Below, piece after piece: positions 45,437 to 54,087 of a stretch of DNA of 64,000 nucleotides. How positions within the stretch are numbered: the stretch's first letter is position 1; each line of letters opens with the position of its first letter. Location of the stretch: the NCBI RefSeq assembly GCF_024171925.1, contig NZ_JAMTCO010000009.1:1-64000 (forward strand), written 5' to 3'. This DNA comes from Actinokineospora diospyrosa. Its GTDB lineage: Bacteria > Actinomycetota > Actinomycetes > Mycobacteriales > Pseudonocardiaceae. The position numbers were made by a program, and so were the translations under genes. The notes under the pieces are model-generated. The model searched no databases, had not been told where the DNA came from, and was given only the letters and a program-made list of their open reading frames with translations.

Positions 45437-45877
45437 TCAGGCCGGGCCGCCGTGCGCACTCGGCGCCATCGCGAACTCGATCACCAGTTCCGCGAACACC
45501 TCGCCCGGCCGCAGCGCGCTGTGGGCGTGTTCGGCCAGCGCCGACACCAGCGTCCACCCCAGGCCGGACTCCTCGAGCGGGGCGTCGTCGAGCACCGGGA
45601 CCGAGCAGCGCACCGAGACCGCGTCGCGGTCGACCCGGAACCGGACCGCCAGCGTCCCGAACGGCACGGCCCGCGCGAGCAGCATCGTGCACGCCTCGTC
45701 GACCGCCAGCCGCAGGTCGGCGATGGCGTCCATGTCGAAATCGCGCCGCATCGCCACCGCCGTCGACACCGTGCGCACCAGGGGGAGTTGCCCGAGCGCG
45801 GCGTCCACCCGCAGTTCCACCAGCTCACCCAGGTCGGTCGGCTGGGTGGCGGCGAGGTCCTGTCGGGGATCGGTCAC
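45437..45877 (-). CDS. RsbW-like ATP-binding protein, possible anti-sigma factor
   Basis: 146 residues of the GHKL/HATPase_c_2 family: LRLAVDEACTMLL is the N-box region and GLGWTLVSALAEHAH the later helix. The N-box Asn that normally coordinates Mg is Met here, and the G1/G2 boxes are weak, so kinase activity is doubtful. It may bind its sigma or antagonist partner without ATP turnover. GTG 45877 is the likely start. Between it and the WhiB gene are 218 bp of short CCTGATCCCCACCG-type repeats without a gene. Confidence 0.82.
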   Translation of the reverse strand: MTDPRQDLAATQPTDLGELVELRVDAALGQLPLVRTVSTAVAMRRDFDMDAIADLRLAVDEACTMLLARAVPFGTLAVRFRVDRDAVSVRCSVPVLDDAPLEESGLGWTLVSALAEHAHSALRPGEVFAELVIEFAMAPSAHGGPA

Positions 45878-45991
45878 GGGGCTCGGATACCCAGCGCGCC
45901 CTCGCCCACACCTGGTCGGTGTCGCCCGCCACCGCGCCGCGCACGCGGCCCGGCAGGAGTAACCGCACGTGATCGGGGGTAGCTCCCGGGT

Positions 45992-46396
45992 ATGAACGAG
46001 GTGAAACAGCAGGCCGAGCCGTCCGCGGGTGAGCTGGTCGGCAAGCTGGGTGAGCAGGTGTCCCGGCTGGTGCGCGACGAGATGGCGTTGGCCAAGGTCG
46101 AACTGCGGGACAAGGCGAAGCAGGCCGGGCTCGGCGCCGCGCTGGGCGGGACCGCGGGGATCCTCGCGTGGTTCGCGGTGGGGACGCTCGTGGCCGCCGC
46201 CGTCGCCGGTCTCGCCGTCGTGCTGCCGGTGTGGGCCGCGGCGTTGGTCGTCGCCGGTGTGCTGCTCGTCTTGGCCGCCGTCGCTGGGGCGGTAGCGGCG
46301 AGCAAGGTCCGCCAGGCCACCCCGCCCATCCCCGAGCAGGCGATCAAGAGCACCCGCCGCGATGTAGCCACCGTGAAGGAGAGTGCTCACCGATGA
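45992..46396 (+). CDS. Holin-X-family (phage-holin-like) membrane protein
   Basis: 134 residues: an amphipathic N-terminal helix (GELVGKLGEQVSRLVRDEMA) and two membrane segments (AGILAWFAVGTLVAAAVAGL; an Ala/Val/Leu-rich second one). Despite the name, these proteins are ordinary actinobacterial envelope components, not lysis proteins, and recur with DUF3618 and DUF4235 genes exactly as here. ATGA overlap with the next gene. Confidence 0.88.
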   Translation: MNEVKQQAEPSAGELVGKLGEQVSRLVRDEMALAKVELRDKAKQAGLGAALGGTAGILAWFAVGTLVAAAVAGLAVVLPVWAAALVVAGVLLVLAAVAGAVAASKVRQATPPIPEQAIKSTRRDVATVKESAHR

Positions 46397-46677
46397 GCAA
46401 GCAGACAGAGCAAGAGGCGTTGCGCGCCGACATCGAGCAGGCCCGAGGCGAGCTTGCCGAGACCGTGGACGCGTTGGTGGCCAAGACCGACATCAAGCGC
46501 AAGGTCGGCGACAAGACCGAGCAGGTGCGCGAGACCCTTGTCGAACGCGCACAGGAAGCTAAGGCCAAGGCCAACGGTGTTGTCGAGGTCGCTCGACATA
46601 ACCCGGTGCCGGTAGCCGCAGCCGCCGCGGTTGTCGGCGCGTTGGTCGTTGTGCTCGTCCGGCTGATCGGCAGGTGA
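46393..46677 (+). CDS. DUF3618 protein
   Basis: 94 residues. The signature LRADIEQARGELAETVDALV is followed by a charged coiled-coil region and one C-terminal membrane helix (VAAAAAVVGALVVVLVRLIG). Function unknown; middle gene of the holin-X/DUF3618/DUF4235 envelope operon, overlapping both neighbours by 4 bp. Confidence 0.9.
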   Translation: MSKQTEQEALRADIEQARGELAETVDALVAKTDIKRKVGDKTEQVRETLVERAQEAKAKANGVVEVARHNPVPVAAAAAVVGALVVVLVRLIGR

Positions 46678-46949
46678 GGGGTGTGCGACTCCTCTATAGG
46701 CCGCTGAGCCTGCTCATCAGCGTCCTCGGCGGACTGCTGGCGGGCATCGTGTTCAAACGGCTTTGGCGTGGGGTGACCGGTGACGACGAGGCGCCCGAGG
46801 CGACGTCACCGGAACACTCCACCCGCGAGGTGCTGCTCGCTGCGTTGCTGCAGGGCGCGATCTTCGGTGTGGTGAAGGCCGGTGTGGACCGCGCGGGCGC
46901 CAAGGGGTTCCGCAAGCTCACCGGCGAGCACCTGGACAAGAAGGACTGA
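46674..46949 (+). CDS. DUF4235 membrane protein
   Basis: 91 residues: PLSLLISVLGGLLAGIVFKR opens the family domain, and a second hydrophobic helix follows (LLAALLQGAIFGVVKAGVDR). Function unknown. Start GTG 46674 overlaps the previous stop; a GTG three codons later is also possible. Last gene of the envelope operon. Confidence 0.88.
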   Translation: MRGVRLLYRPLSLLISVLGGLLAGIVFKRLWRGVTGDDEAPEATSPEHSTREVLLAALLQGAIFGVVKAGVDRAGAKGFRKLTGEHLDKKD

Positions 46950-46969
46950 GGATCGGCACCCGGCGCGGA

Positions 46970-47188
46970 TCAGTCGGGCGGCTCTTGGGCCTGCGGCTCG
47001 GGAGCCGCCTTGTCCGCGTTGTCGCCGTCCGTGTCATCCCCGTCCGTGTCATCCCCGTCCGTGTCATCCCCGTCCGCGTCGGCGCGCTCGACGGTGATCG
47101 ACTCGTGGGTGTGCTTGCTGGCGTAATCGCCCAGCGGCTCGGTGCTGCGGTCGAGCAGCTCGTCGGCGTTCTCGTCGTTTCGGGTCAC
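46970..47188 (-). CDS. Small acidic repeat protein
   Basis: 72 residues, strongly acidic, with three in-frame DGDDT repeats from a 15-bp tandem DNA repeat at 47026-47070. No domain is recognised. The N-terminal RNDENADELLDRSTEPLGDY looks conserved-protein-like, and GGGG lies before GTG 47188; GTG 47221 would add 11 residues. It converges on the DUF4235 gene. It could be a histone-mimic or metal-binding acidic protein, but nothing proves a role. Confidence 0.5.
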   Translation of the reverse strand: MTRNDENADELLDRSTEPLGDYASKHTHESITVERADADGDDTDGDDTDGDDTDGDNADKAAPEPQAQEPPD

Positions 47189-47289
47189 CCCCGTTGGGTA
47201 TCCACCGGTTGCGATGTCCACACCGACGGCGGCGATGTTGCGCGCCGCCCGTTCGGGGTAGAGGCTGGCCGTCGAGCACCGGCGGCCTG

Positions 47290-49224
47290 ATGGGGGGCAT
47301 CGAACTGCACCAGGAGGACGCCGCGGCGCTCGCGTTCGAGGCAGCGCCCGCGATCATGTGGATGTTCGCCGGTCCCGATCACCGCATCGTCGCCGCGAAC
47401 CGGCTGGCCAGGGCCAGCGTCGGCGACCGGGCGGGCCTGATCGGCAGCCCGGTCCGCGCGGCCGTGCCGGAGGCCGCCGACCAGCAGGTGTTCGAGCTGC
47501 TCGACGAGGTCGCCCGCACCGGCGAGCCGCAACTGGGCGTCGAACGGCGGGTCGAGGTGGACCTGACCGGCACCGGCGAGCTTGTCGAGGGGTTCTTCAC
47601 CTACAGCGTCGTCCGGTTGTCCGCCCCCGATGGCGCCGCGCTGCTCGTCGCGCACGTGATTGATGTCTCCGAGTCGGTGCGGCAGCGCCGTGCCGCGCAA
47701 GCGGAGGTGGCCGAGGTGCGGCAACGGCTGGCCGCGGAGCGCAAGGTCGTGCTCCAACTCCAGCGCAGCCTGCTCCCGGCAGGCCTACCTCTGCTCCCGG
47801 ACCTGGGCCTCAGCGCGGTGTACATGCCCGCGGGGGAGTGGATGACCGCGGGCGGCGACTGGTACGACGTTGTGCCGATGCCCGGCGATCGGGTGGGGCT
47901 CGTCCTCGGTGACGTGGTCGGCCACGGCCCCACCGCGTCCGGCGCGATGGGGCAGTTGCGCGCGGTCGCGGCTGAGCGCCTGCTGCGCGGTGGCGCTGTC
48001 GTCGAGGTGCTGCGGGCGTTGGACACCGTCGCCAGGGTGTCTCCGGACGCTCGCGGCTCGTCTGTGTGCGTCGCGGTGTTCGACCGCCTCACCAGGGTCC
48101 TTGAGTGCGGTGGGAGGGGGCACCCGCACCCGCTGCTGCTCAGCGCCGACGGTGAGCCGCGCTTCCTCGATGGACCTATAGGCCCGCCACTGGCGTTCAT
48201 CGACTCAGACTCGCCCGTCTCGTACACCACCCTGAGCCCAGGGGAGACGCTGATCCTCTACTCCGACGGCCTCGTCGAGGCCCCGGGGCGCGGCTACACG
48301 GAGTCCCGCGAACGCCTCCTCGACTGCGTCGCCCACGTCGCCGCGCGCAACACCGACACCGAGCCCCGCGACCTGCCGGACCGCCTGTGCTCCGCGCTGG
48401 CGGCCATGGTCGACAACCAGACCTCCCGCGACGACGTCAGCGTCCTCGCCGCGACCGTACTTACCGGCCCACCGCCCCGCCTCGACTTGGCCCTCCCCGG
48501 CGTCGCCGAACAACTGGGCGTCCTGCACCGGGAGCTCAACGCCTGGCTCGACGCCCTCTCCGCCCATCGCGACGACCGCACGGCGATCGCCTTGTGCGTC
48601 GTGGAGGCGGTCACCAACTCGATCGAACACGGCTACCGCGACCACAGTGGCACCGTGACGGTGCTCGGCGAGCTCGATGGCTTCGGCGGGGTGACCGTAA
48701 CCGTCGCCGACACGGGTATCTGGCGCGATCCGGTGGAACGCAGTCCTTATCGCGGTCGAGGCATGCTGATGATGCGCGAATGCAGCGACACTCTTCACGT
48801 CGACACAAGCGAGTCAGGCACAACCGTCTACATGCGCCGGACGATCCGGCATCCCCCGGTACCGCTGCCGGAGTACGAAGTGCCCCACCGGATTTCCGTC
48901 CCGCATTCCGTGACGGTCAAGACAGAGGTGGCAGGCACGACAGTCCGAGTGCTCGTGTCAGGCGTCGTCGACTCCTCTAACGCGGGGGAGCTCCGTTCGG
49001 CGTTGCAGGAAGCCGCGCGCAGTGGTGTGGGGGAGTGCGTCCTCACCTTGGACGCGGTAGACCTACTGACCAGTGCCGCCCTAAGAGTGCTGTTCGAACA
49101 AGTCACTGATCTGCACGCTGCTGGCCGCGAACTCAAACTGATCGCAGCCCCGGATAGCCCTGCCGCAGCCGCGTTCAACGCCAGCGGCTTCGACCAAATC
49201 CTGCCTCTACACGCTGGCGAGTGA
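47290..49224 (+). CDS. PAS-PP2C(SpoIIE)-HATPase-STAS multidomain phosphatase
   Basis: 644 residues. PAS-like sensor (about 10-125), SpoIIE/PP2C phosphatase (about 155-375; GGDWYDVVPMPGDRVGLVLG, LYSDGLVEAPG, NQTSRDDVSVLA supply the metal ligands), RsbW-type ATPase (about 390-515; VVEAVTNSIEHGYRDHSG with intact N-box Asn, DTGIW, GRGMLMMREC), and a C-terminal STAS domain (about 545-640). One chain thus contains phosphatase, kinase and antagonist of a partner-switching circuit. ATG 47290 lacks a strong ribosome site. Confidence 0.92.
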   Translation: MGGIELHQEDAAALAFEAAPAIMWMFAGPDHRIVAANRLARASVGDRAGLIGSPVRAAVPEAADQQVFELLDEVARTGEPQLGVERRVEVDLTGTGELVEGFFTYSVVRLSAPDGAALLVAHVIDVSESVRQRRAAQAEVAEVRQRLAAERKVVLQLQRSLLPAGLPLLPDLGLSAVYMPAGEWMTAGGDWYDVVPMPGDRVGLVLGDVVGHGPTASGAMGQLRAVAAERLLRGGAVVEVLRALDTVARVSPDARGSSVCVAVFDRLTRVLECGGRGHPHPLLLSADGEPRFLDGPIGPPLAFIDSDSPVSYTTLSPGETLILYSDGLVEAPGRGYTESRERLLDCVAHVAARNTDTEPRDLPDRLCSALAAMVDNQTSRDDVSVLAATVLTGPPPRLDLALPGVAEQLGVLHRELNAWLDALSAHRDDRTAIALCVVEAVTNSIEHGYRDHSGTVTVLGELDGFGGVTVTVADTGIWRDPVERSPYRGRGMLMMRECSDTLHVDTSESGTTVYMRRTIRHPPVPLPEYEVPHRISVPHSVTVKTEVAGTTVRVLVSGVVDSSNAGELRSALQEAARSGVGECVLTLDAVDLLTSAALRVLFEQVTDLHAAGRELKLIAAPDSPAAAAFNASGFDQILPLHAGE

Positions 49225-49227
49225 CGG

Positions 49228-50202
49228 TTAAGGGGCCGCCTCGCGCAGTGCGGGCAGGATCTCTTGCTCGGCGGCGGTCAAGAACCCCTCTTGGTGCTCC
49301 CCACCGATCTGGATCAGCGCGATATCGGTGAAACCCGCTTCCCAGAACGGTTTCACGGCCGCGACCACCGCGTCCACATCGGCGCCGCACGGGATCTGGT
49401 CGGCGACGTCCTCGGGCCGCGCGAACCGGGTGGCCGCCGCGAACGCCGCCGTCCCCGGCAGCTCCGCGTTGACCTTCCAGCCACCGAGCGACCAGCGGAA
49501 CTGCTCGTGCGCCCGGCTCACCGCGGCGACCCGGTCGGTGTCCCAGCTCACCGCGACCTGCCCGATCTTGCGGCTCTCGGCGCGCGCCACCCCGTCCCAC
49601 GCCTGGCACAGCCCCGGCTCCGGGGCGACCGCGACCATGTGGTCGGCCAGCGGCGCCAACCGCCCGATCGACTGGTCGCCCGACACCGCCGCCGCGATCG
49701 GCACCCGCACGTCCGGCAGGTCCCACAGCCGCGCCGAGTCGACCGTGAAGTGCGCGCCCCGGAAGTTCACGTACCCGCCCGCGAACAGCGCGTCGATGAT
49801 CTCGACGGCCTCCACGAGCATGTCGTGGCGGGTGTTCACCGGCGGCCAGCCGCGCCCGACGACGTGCTCGTTGAGGTTTTCCCCGGACCCGACGCCCAGG
49901 GTGAAGCGCCCGCCGGAGAGCAGTTGCACCGTCGCGGCCTGCTGGGCGACGACCACCGGGTGGTAGCGGGTGGTCGGGCAGGTCACGTAGGTCATCAGCT
50001 CGACCGCCTCGGTCACCCCGGTGACCGCGCCCAGCACCGCCCACGCGTTGGGCGCGTGCCCCTGCGCGTCCAGCCAGGGGAAGTAGTGGTCGCTGATGGC
50101 CTCGAAGTCGAACCCCGCGCGCTCGGCGGCCGCGGCGTGCCCGACCAGTGCCCGGGGGCCCGCCTGCTCGGTCATCAGGGTGTAGCCGAACCGGGTGAGC
50201 AT
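49228..50202 (-). CDS. F420-dependent LLM-class oxidoreductase
   Basis: 324 residues of the bacterial-luciferase-like fold, the TIGR03557 type from its start FGYTLMTEQAGP and SDHYFPWLDAQGHAPNAWAV. F420 contacts are expected around GRFTLGVGSGENLNEHVVG. The substrate is unknown; relatives include F420-dependent glucose-6-phosphate dehydrogenase-like enzymes. ATG 50202 overlaps the DUF5709 stop by one base. Confidence 0.9.
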   Translation of the reverse strand: MLTRFGYTLMTEQAGPRALVGHAAAAERAGFDFEAISDHYFPWLDAQGHAPNAWAVLGAVTGVTEAVELMTYVTCPTTRYHPVVVAQQAATVQLLSGGRFTLGVGSGENLNEHVVGRGWPPVNTRHDMLVEAVEIIDALFAGGYVNFRGAHFTVDSARLWDLPDVRVPIAAAVSGDQSIGRLAPLADHMVAVAPEPGLCQAWDGVARAESRKIGQVAVSWDTDRVAAVSRAHEQFRWSLGGWKVNAELPGTAAFAAATRFARPEDVADQIPCGADVDAVVAAVKPFWEAGFTDIALIQIGGEHQEGFLTAAEQEILPALREAAP

Positions 50203-50597
50203 CAGCCCTCCCGCAGGGCCTCGGCGACGGACCCGCCCGCCTCGTCCGCGGCTTGGCCGTTGCGCTCGGCCTCGGTGGGCAGCGGGTGGTTCGGCTCCTC
50301 GGGCGCCGGGTCGTCGAGGTCCGCGCGGACCTGGTCGATCCGCTCGTCCACGGCCGCGAGCGGGGTGGTCGGCCCGGGCCGGTCGGGGTCGCCCGCGCTG
50401 AGGTCCGGCTCCTCCTCGGCCAGCCGCTCGTCGAGGGACTCGCCCGCGCGCTGCTCGGCCGCGGTCATGCCGTGCCGGTCGGCCTCGGCCCAGTGCTCGG
50501 GTGCGTCGATCCCCTCTTCCAGGGGGTCGACGCGCAGGTTGTCCTCGTCCAGGCTCTCCGCCTGGCTCAGGTCCGAGCCGTAGCCATCGGTGCTCAT
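50202..50597 (-). CDS. DUF5709 family protein
   Basis: 131 residues, hydrophilic and acidic, likely disordered. YGSDLSQAESLDEDNLRVDPLEEGIDAPE matches the DUF5709 opening, which is common in actinobacteria and has no known function. It is translationally coupled to the downstream F420 enzyme gene (TGATG). Confidence 0.85.
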   Translation of the reverse strand: MSTDGYGSDLSQAESLDEDNLRVDPLEEGIDAPEHWAEADRHGMTAAEQRAGESLDERLAEEEPDLSAGDPDRPGPTTPLAAVDERIDQVRADLDDPAPEEPNHPLPTEAERNGQAADEAGGSVAEALREG

Positions 50598-50621
50598 GGG
50601 CTCGTCCTACCCCGCGCGGAC

Positions 50622-51716
50622 TCAGGGCAAACTGGCCTGGGCGGAGTCGGTCTGCCTCGCCAGCATCCGCACGACCTCGTCGACGCCGCCGCTCTCGAAG
50701 GCCTCCCGCTGCCGGTGCGCCCCGTCGCCGTGGTGGTCGAGCCAGGTCATGGTGGCCCGGACGAAGTCCAGCTCGCCGCTGCCGCGCAGCTCGGTGGTGT
50801 GCGCGCTCACCAGGTCGCCGACGATCGCCGTCGCCTCGCGCAGAGCGCCGGTCGCCGGGTCGGGCACCGACGCCGCCCGGCCGCTCTTGGCCGCCCGCCA
50901 CTGCGCGGCCCGGATGATCTCCGTCGGTACCCGGGGCGGTGGCTCGGTTGAGCGCAGCGCGTCCGACACCAGCAACCGCACCAGGACCGCCATGAAAGCG
51001 GCCTCCTCCACCGAGCCCATGACGTCGAAGACCCGTACCTCCACGGTCGGCTGGGCTTCAGAGGGCCGGACGTCCCAGTAGACCATCTTGCGGTCCATCG
51101 CCGCCCCCGTGGCCAACAGCCCGTTGACGATCTCCTCGTACTCGTCCGGCGAGTCCACATAGGGCGGCGGGCCCGCCGATGGCCACCGGTTCCACAACAC
51201 GTGCCGCGCGGACGCGTACCCGGTGTCGCTGCCATCGTGGAAGGCAGAGTTACCGGACACCGCTAGCAGCGCGGGCAACCACGGCCGGATGAAGTTCGCC
51301 ACCCGTAGCGCGCTGGCCGTGTCCTCGACCCCGACGTGCACGTGGCACCCGCACGTCGTGCCGCTGAAGATGAACGGCCCGACGTGCCGGGCTATCTGGT
51401 GGTAGCGGGTCCCCGGCCCGATCACCGAGATGTCCTCTTGCCGGTGCGGGGCCGTCCCGGCCGCGATGAGCAGGGCGTCCTGCTCGGCGGCCCCCTTGGC
51501 CAGCCGGGCGCGCAACGCCGCCAGCTCATCGCGGATCTCACCCGCGTACCGCTGGATCCCGGTCGCGGACTCGACCTGGCAACGCAGCAGTTCCGGCTTG
51601 AGGTCGACGTCGGTCACCCCGGCCACCGCCTCCGGGCCCTGGTTCACCAGCGCCCCGTCCGGCCCGACCAGGAAGAACTCTTCCTCGACCCCCACCGTCA
51701 ACGCGTTCCCGGTCAA
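50622..51716 (-). CDS. Carboxylate-amine ligase, glutamate-cysteine ligase 2 (YbdK) family
   Basis: 364 residues: GVEEEFFLVGPDG is the ATP-grasp-like GCS2 opening, CHVHVGVEDTASALRVANFI the metal/ATP site, and TVEVRVFDVMGSVEEAAF the conserved Arg region. Family members have weak glutamate-cysteine ligase activity; the real substrate here is unknown. I chose TTG 51716 because GAGGAG lies 6 nt before it; ATG 51758 would add 14 unaligned residues. It is divergent from the CYTH-CHAD gene. Confidence 0.9.
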   Translation of the reverse strand: MTGNALTVGVEEEFFLVGPDGALVNQGPEAVAGVTDVDLKPELLRCQVESATGIQRYAGEIRDELAALRARLAKGAAEQDALLIAAGTAPHRQEDISVIGPGTRYHQIARHVGPFIFSGTTCGCHVHVGVEDTASALRVANFIRPWLPALLAVSGNSAFHDGSDTGYASARHVLWNRWPSAGPPPYVDSPDEYEEIVNGLLATGAAMDRKMVYWDVRPSEAQPTVEVRVFDVMGSVEEAAFMAVLVRLLVSDALRSTEPPPRVPTEIIRAAQWRAAKSGRAASVPDPATGALREATAIVGDLVSAHTTELRGSGELDFVRATMTWLDHHGDGAHRQREAFESGGVDEVVRMLARQTDSAQASLP

Positions 51717-51793
51717 GTGCTCTCCTCTGCTTCGCCCGAATGTCCCGTTAGTACCCACCTACGGGAACGCTCACGCGGTGACATAGTTGACTG

Positions 51794-53281
51794 GTGGCTA
51801 CCAGAGTGCGTGAGACCGAGCGCAAGTACGAGGCACCCGCTGACTTCACCCTGCCGGACCTGACGTCGGCAGGTCCGGTTAGCGCTACCGCGGGACCCCG
51901 CAGCTCGGACCTGGACGCCACTTACTTCGACACAGCAGACCTGCGATTGGCCCGCGCGGGCATCACCCTGCGCAGGCGAACCGGTGGTGACGACGCGGGG
52001 TGGCACGCCAAGCTGCCCGTTGCGCCGGATGTGCGCGACGAGATCCGCTTCCCTCTAGGTCGTGCCAAGACCAAGGTGCCAGCTGACCTGGCTGCCTTGG
52101 TTCGCTCGCACACCCTCGGCGCCCCTCTTACGCCGGTCGTCCGCATCACCACTCAACGTGATGAGTGGGAGTTGCAGGACGCTGACGGCACCACCATCGC
52201 CCTTCTAGCCGACGACAAGGTGACCGCTCACCCGCTCGACGGCACCCCGCACTCCTGGCGCGAACTAGAGATCGAAGCCACCGACCTGGACGTCCTCGCC
52301 GCTGTTGGCACTGCCCTGGGCGCCACGCCAGCCAAGTCGACCTCCAAACTCGCCCAAGCCCTGGGCGAGCGCGCACGGCCACGCAAGCGGGTAGAGCTGT
52401 CGGCGAACCCTTCCGCTGCCGACGTCGCTTTGACCTACCTGCTCACCCAGACAGCAGCGATCCGTGCCAACGACACCGGCATCCGGCTGGACACAGATGA
52501 CTCTGTGCACCAGTTCCGCGTGGCCTCACGGCGTCTGCGCAGCGCTCTACGCGTGTTCCGGCCACTGCTGGACGCCGACCGGGTCAATGCCCTGCGCGCG
52601 GAACTCAAGTGGCTCGGTGGCGTGGCCTCACCCGCGCGTGACGCCGAGGTCTTGGCCGATCACTTCGCCGCTGAGCTCAAGGAATTGCCGAGCGAGGACG
52701 TGCTGGGCAAGGTCCCCGCCCAGATCGACGCGGAGCTGAGCCGCACCCTCGCCGACGGCCGCGCCGAGATCCTGTCGGCTGTGGACAGTGATCGTTATCT
52801 TGCCCTGCTGACGGATCTGGACGCGTTCCTGGCGGATCCACCGTGGACCAAGCGTGCCCGCCGTCCCGCGGCACAGGAACTGCGCAAGCCGGTGGTGAAG
52901 GCGTGGCGGACGCTAGAAGCGTCGGTGCGGGCCGTTGAAGGTGCCGACGACCGGGACACGGCTCTGCACCAAGTGCGTAAGGACGCGAAGAAGGCCCGGT
53001 ACACGGCGGAAGTCGTGGCGCCTGTGTTCGGCAAGAGGCTCGACCGGTGGGGCAAGAAGGTCAAGAAGGCCCAAACCGTGCTGGGAGTGCGACAAGACGC
53101 CGCGGTGGCGCGACAGGCCGTGCGCGAGATGGGCGTACGAGCGCACCTCGCAGGCGGGAACGGGTTCACCTACGGCGTGCTGTACGCGCGTGAGGGGGAG
53201 CGGGGCGCCCGCGCGGAAGAGGACTTCACGCGCGTGTGGCGCAAGCTCCTGGGCGTGAAGGGCCCCCGCTGGCTCCGCTGA
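51794..53281 (+). CDS. CYTH-CHAD domain protein
   Basis: 495 residues. The N-terminal CYTH domain (1-200) has RETERKYEAP with the ExExK motif, and tunnel-lining basic residues (DIRFP-type LGR, LRRRT). The C-terminal CHAD domain (about 215-490) has histidine-bearing helices VHQFRVASRRLRSALRVFRP and LHQVRKDAKKARYTAEVV. CHAD binds inorganic polyphosphate; CYTH hydrolyses triphosphates. A polyphosphate/triphosphate role is therefore probable. Start GTG 51794. Confidence 0.92.
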   Translation: MATRVRETERKYEAPADFTLPDLTSAGPVSATAGPRSSDLDATYFDTADLRLARAGITLRRRTGGDDAGWHAKLPVAPDVRDEIRFPLGRAKTKVPADLAALVRSHTLGAPLTPVVRITTQRDEWELQDADGTTIALLADDKVTAHPLDGTPHSWRELEIEATDLDVLAAVGTALGATPAKSTSKLAQALGERARPRKRVELSANPSAADVALTYLLTQTAAIRANDTGIRLDTDDSVHQFRVASRRLRSALRVFRPLLDADRVNALRAELKWLGGVASPARDAEVLADHFAAELKELPSEDVLGKVPAQIDAELSRTLADGRAEILSAVDSDRYLALLTDLDAFLADPPWTKRARRPAAQELRKPVVKAWRTLEASVRAVEGADDRDTALHQVRKDAKKARYTAEVVAPVFGKRLDRWGKKVKKAQTVLGVRQDAAVARQAVREMGVRAHLAGGNGFTYGVLYAREGERGARAEEDFTRVWRKLLGVKGPRWLR

Positions 53282-53430
53282 CGATCCCCGCACCGACGGC
53301 TTCTGTGCTTGATGGCTTCGGTGCTGACGGCTCAGTACTGATAGCTCAGGCGCCCACCCGCGTTCCGGTTTCACGGTGAGCTGGGGGTGGTACACCCACT
53401 GTGACCGGTTGGGTGTGGAAGGGGCCTGTC

Positions 53431-54087
53431 GTGGACGACAGCACGTACGTCTTGTTCTTGGTCCTGGGTATCGCGCTCGTTCTGGTGGATGGGCAGATTA
53501 TCTACCGGAGCGGGCTGCGGTACCTGGCCGATTCCTACGGTGAGGCCGAGTCGGCGCGGTCTATGGCGCGGTTGGTTTCCGTGCTGTTCCACTTCTCCGT
53601 GCTGGGGGTCCTGCTGCTGATCTCGGCCATCGACATCGGTGGCGGGTCGCAGTTGGAGGCCATGGTGCGGCGGCTCGGCGTCGTCCTGCTCCTGCTGGCC
53701 GGGGCGCACTTCCTGGCGATCAGGATGTTGACCAGGATGCGCGACCGGCTGGACGCGGAGAACCTCACCAAGCAGCGGATCGACAACATGCAGCACGGTG
53801 TGCCGACCCCGCCGCAGGGCGTCGACCGCGGCGCGATCGTGGGCGGTCCGGCCGCTGGGCCGATCGACGCCGAGGACGTCGCCCGCGCCAACGGCAACGC
53901 CGAGACGAGGCTGTCGCGGGCGCCGGGCGCCGAGCCGGGCATCGGGACGGTCCCGGCCCGCGCCGACGGCACGGTCCCGGCACCGAGGGGCCAGGCGGTG
54001 CCCGGCCAGGAGGTGCCGGTGCGGCCTGACCTGGGTTCCGAGGCGGTCGCCCGCCGGGGTGGCGCGGTCGGGCCGGACGGGCATTGA
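53431..54087 (+). CDS. Three-TM membrane protein with Pro/Ala-rich tail
   Basis: 218 residues. TM segments near YVLFLVLGIALVLVDGQIIY, SVLFHFSVLGVLLLISAIDI and a third Leu-rich one, then about 100 residues of Pro/Ala/Gly-rich, likely disordered tail. No family recognised. GTG 53431 has AAGGGG 5 nt upstream. It overlaps the antiporter gene by 4 bp, so the two are probably functionally linked. Confidence 0.8.
   Translation: MDDSTYVLFLVLGIALVLVDGQIIYRSGLRYLADSYGEAESARSMARLVSVLFHFSVLGVLLLISAIDIGGGSQLEAMVRRLGVVLLLLAGAHFLAIRMLTRMRDRLDAENLTKQRIDNMQHGVPTPPQGVDRGAIVGGPAAGPIDAEDVARANGNAETRLSRAPGAEPGIGTVPARADGTVPAPRGQAVPGQEVPVRPDLGSEAVARRGGAVGPDGH

Noticed and set aside
45992-46396. Prophage, because of the holin-like gene
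   Set aside because: The holin-X/DUF3618/DUF4235 trio is a normal actinobacterial envelope operon; no other phage gene is present.
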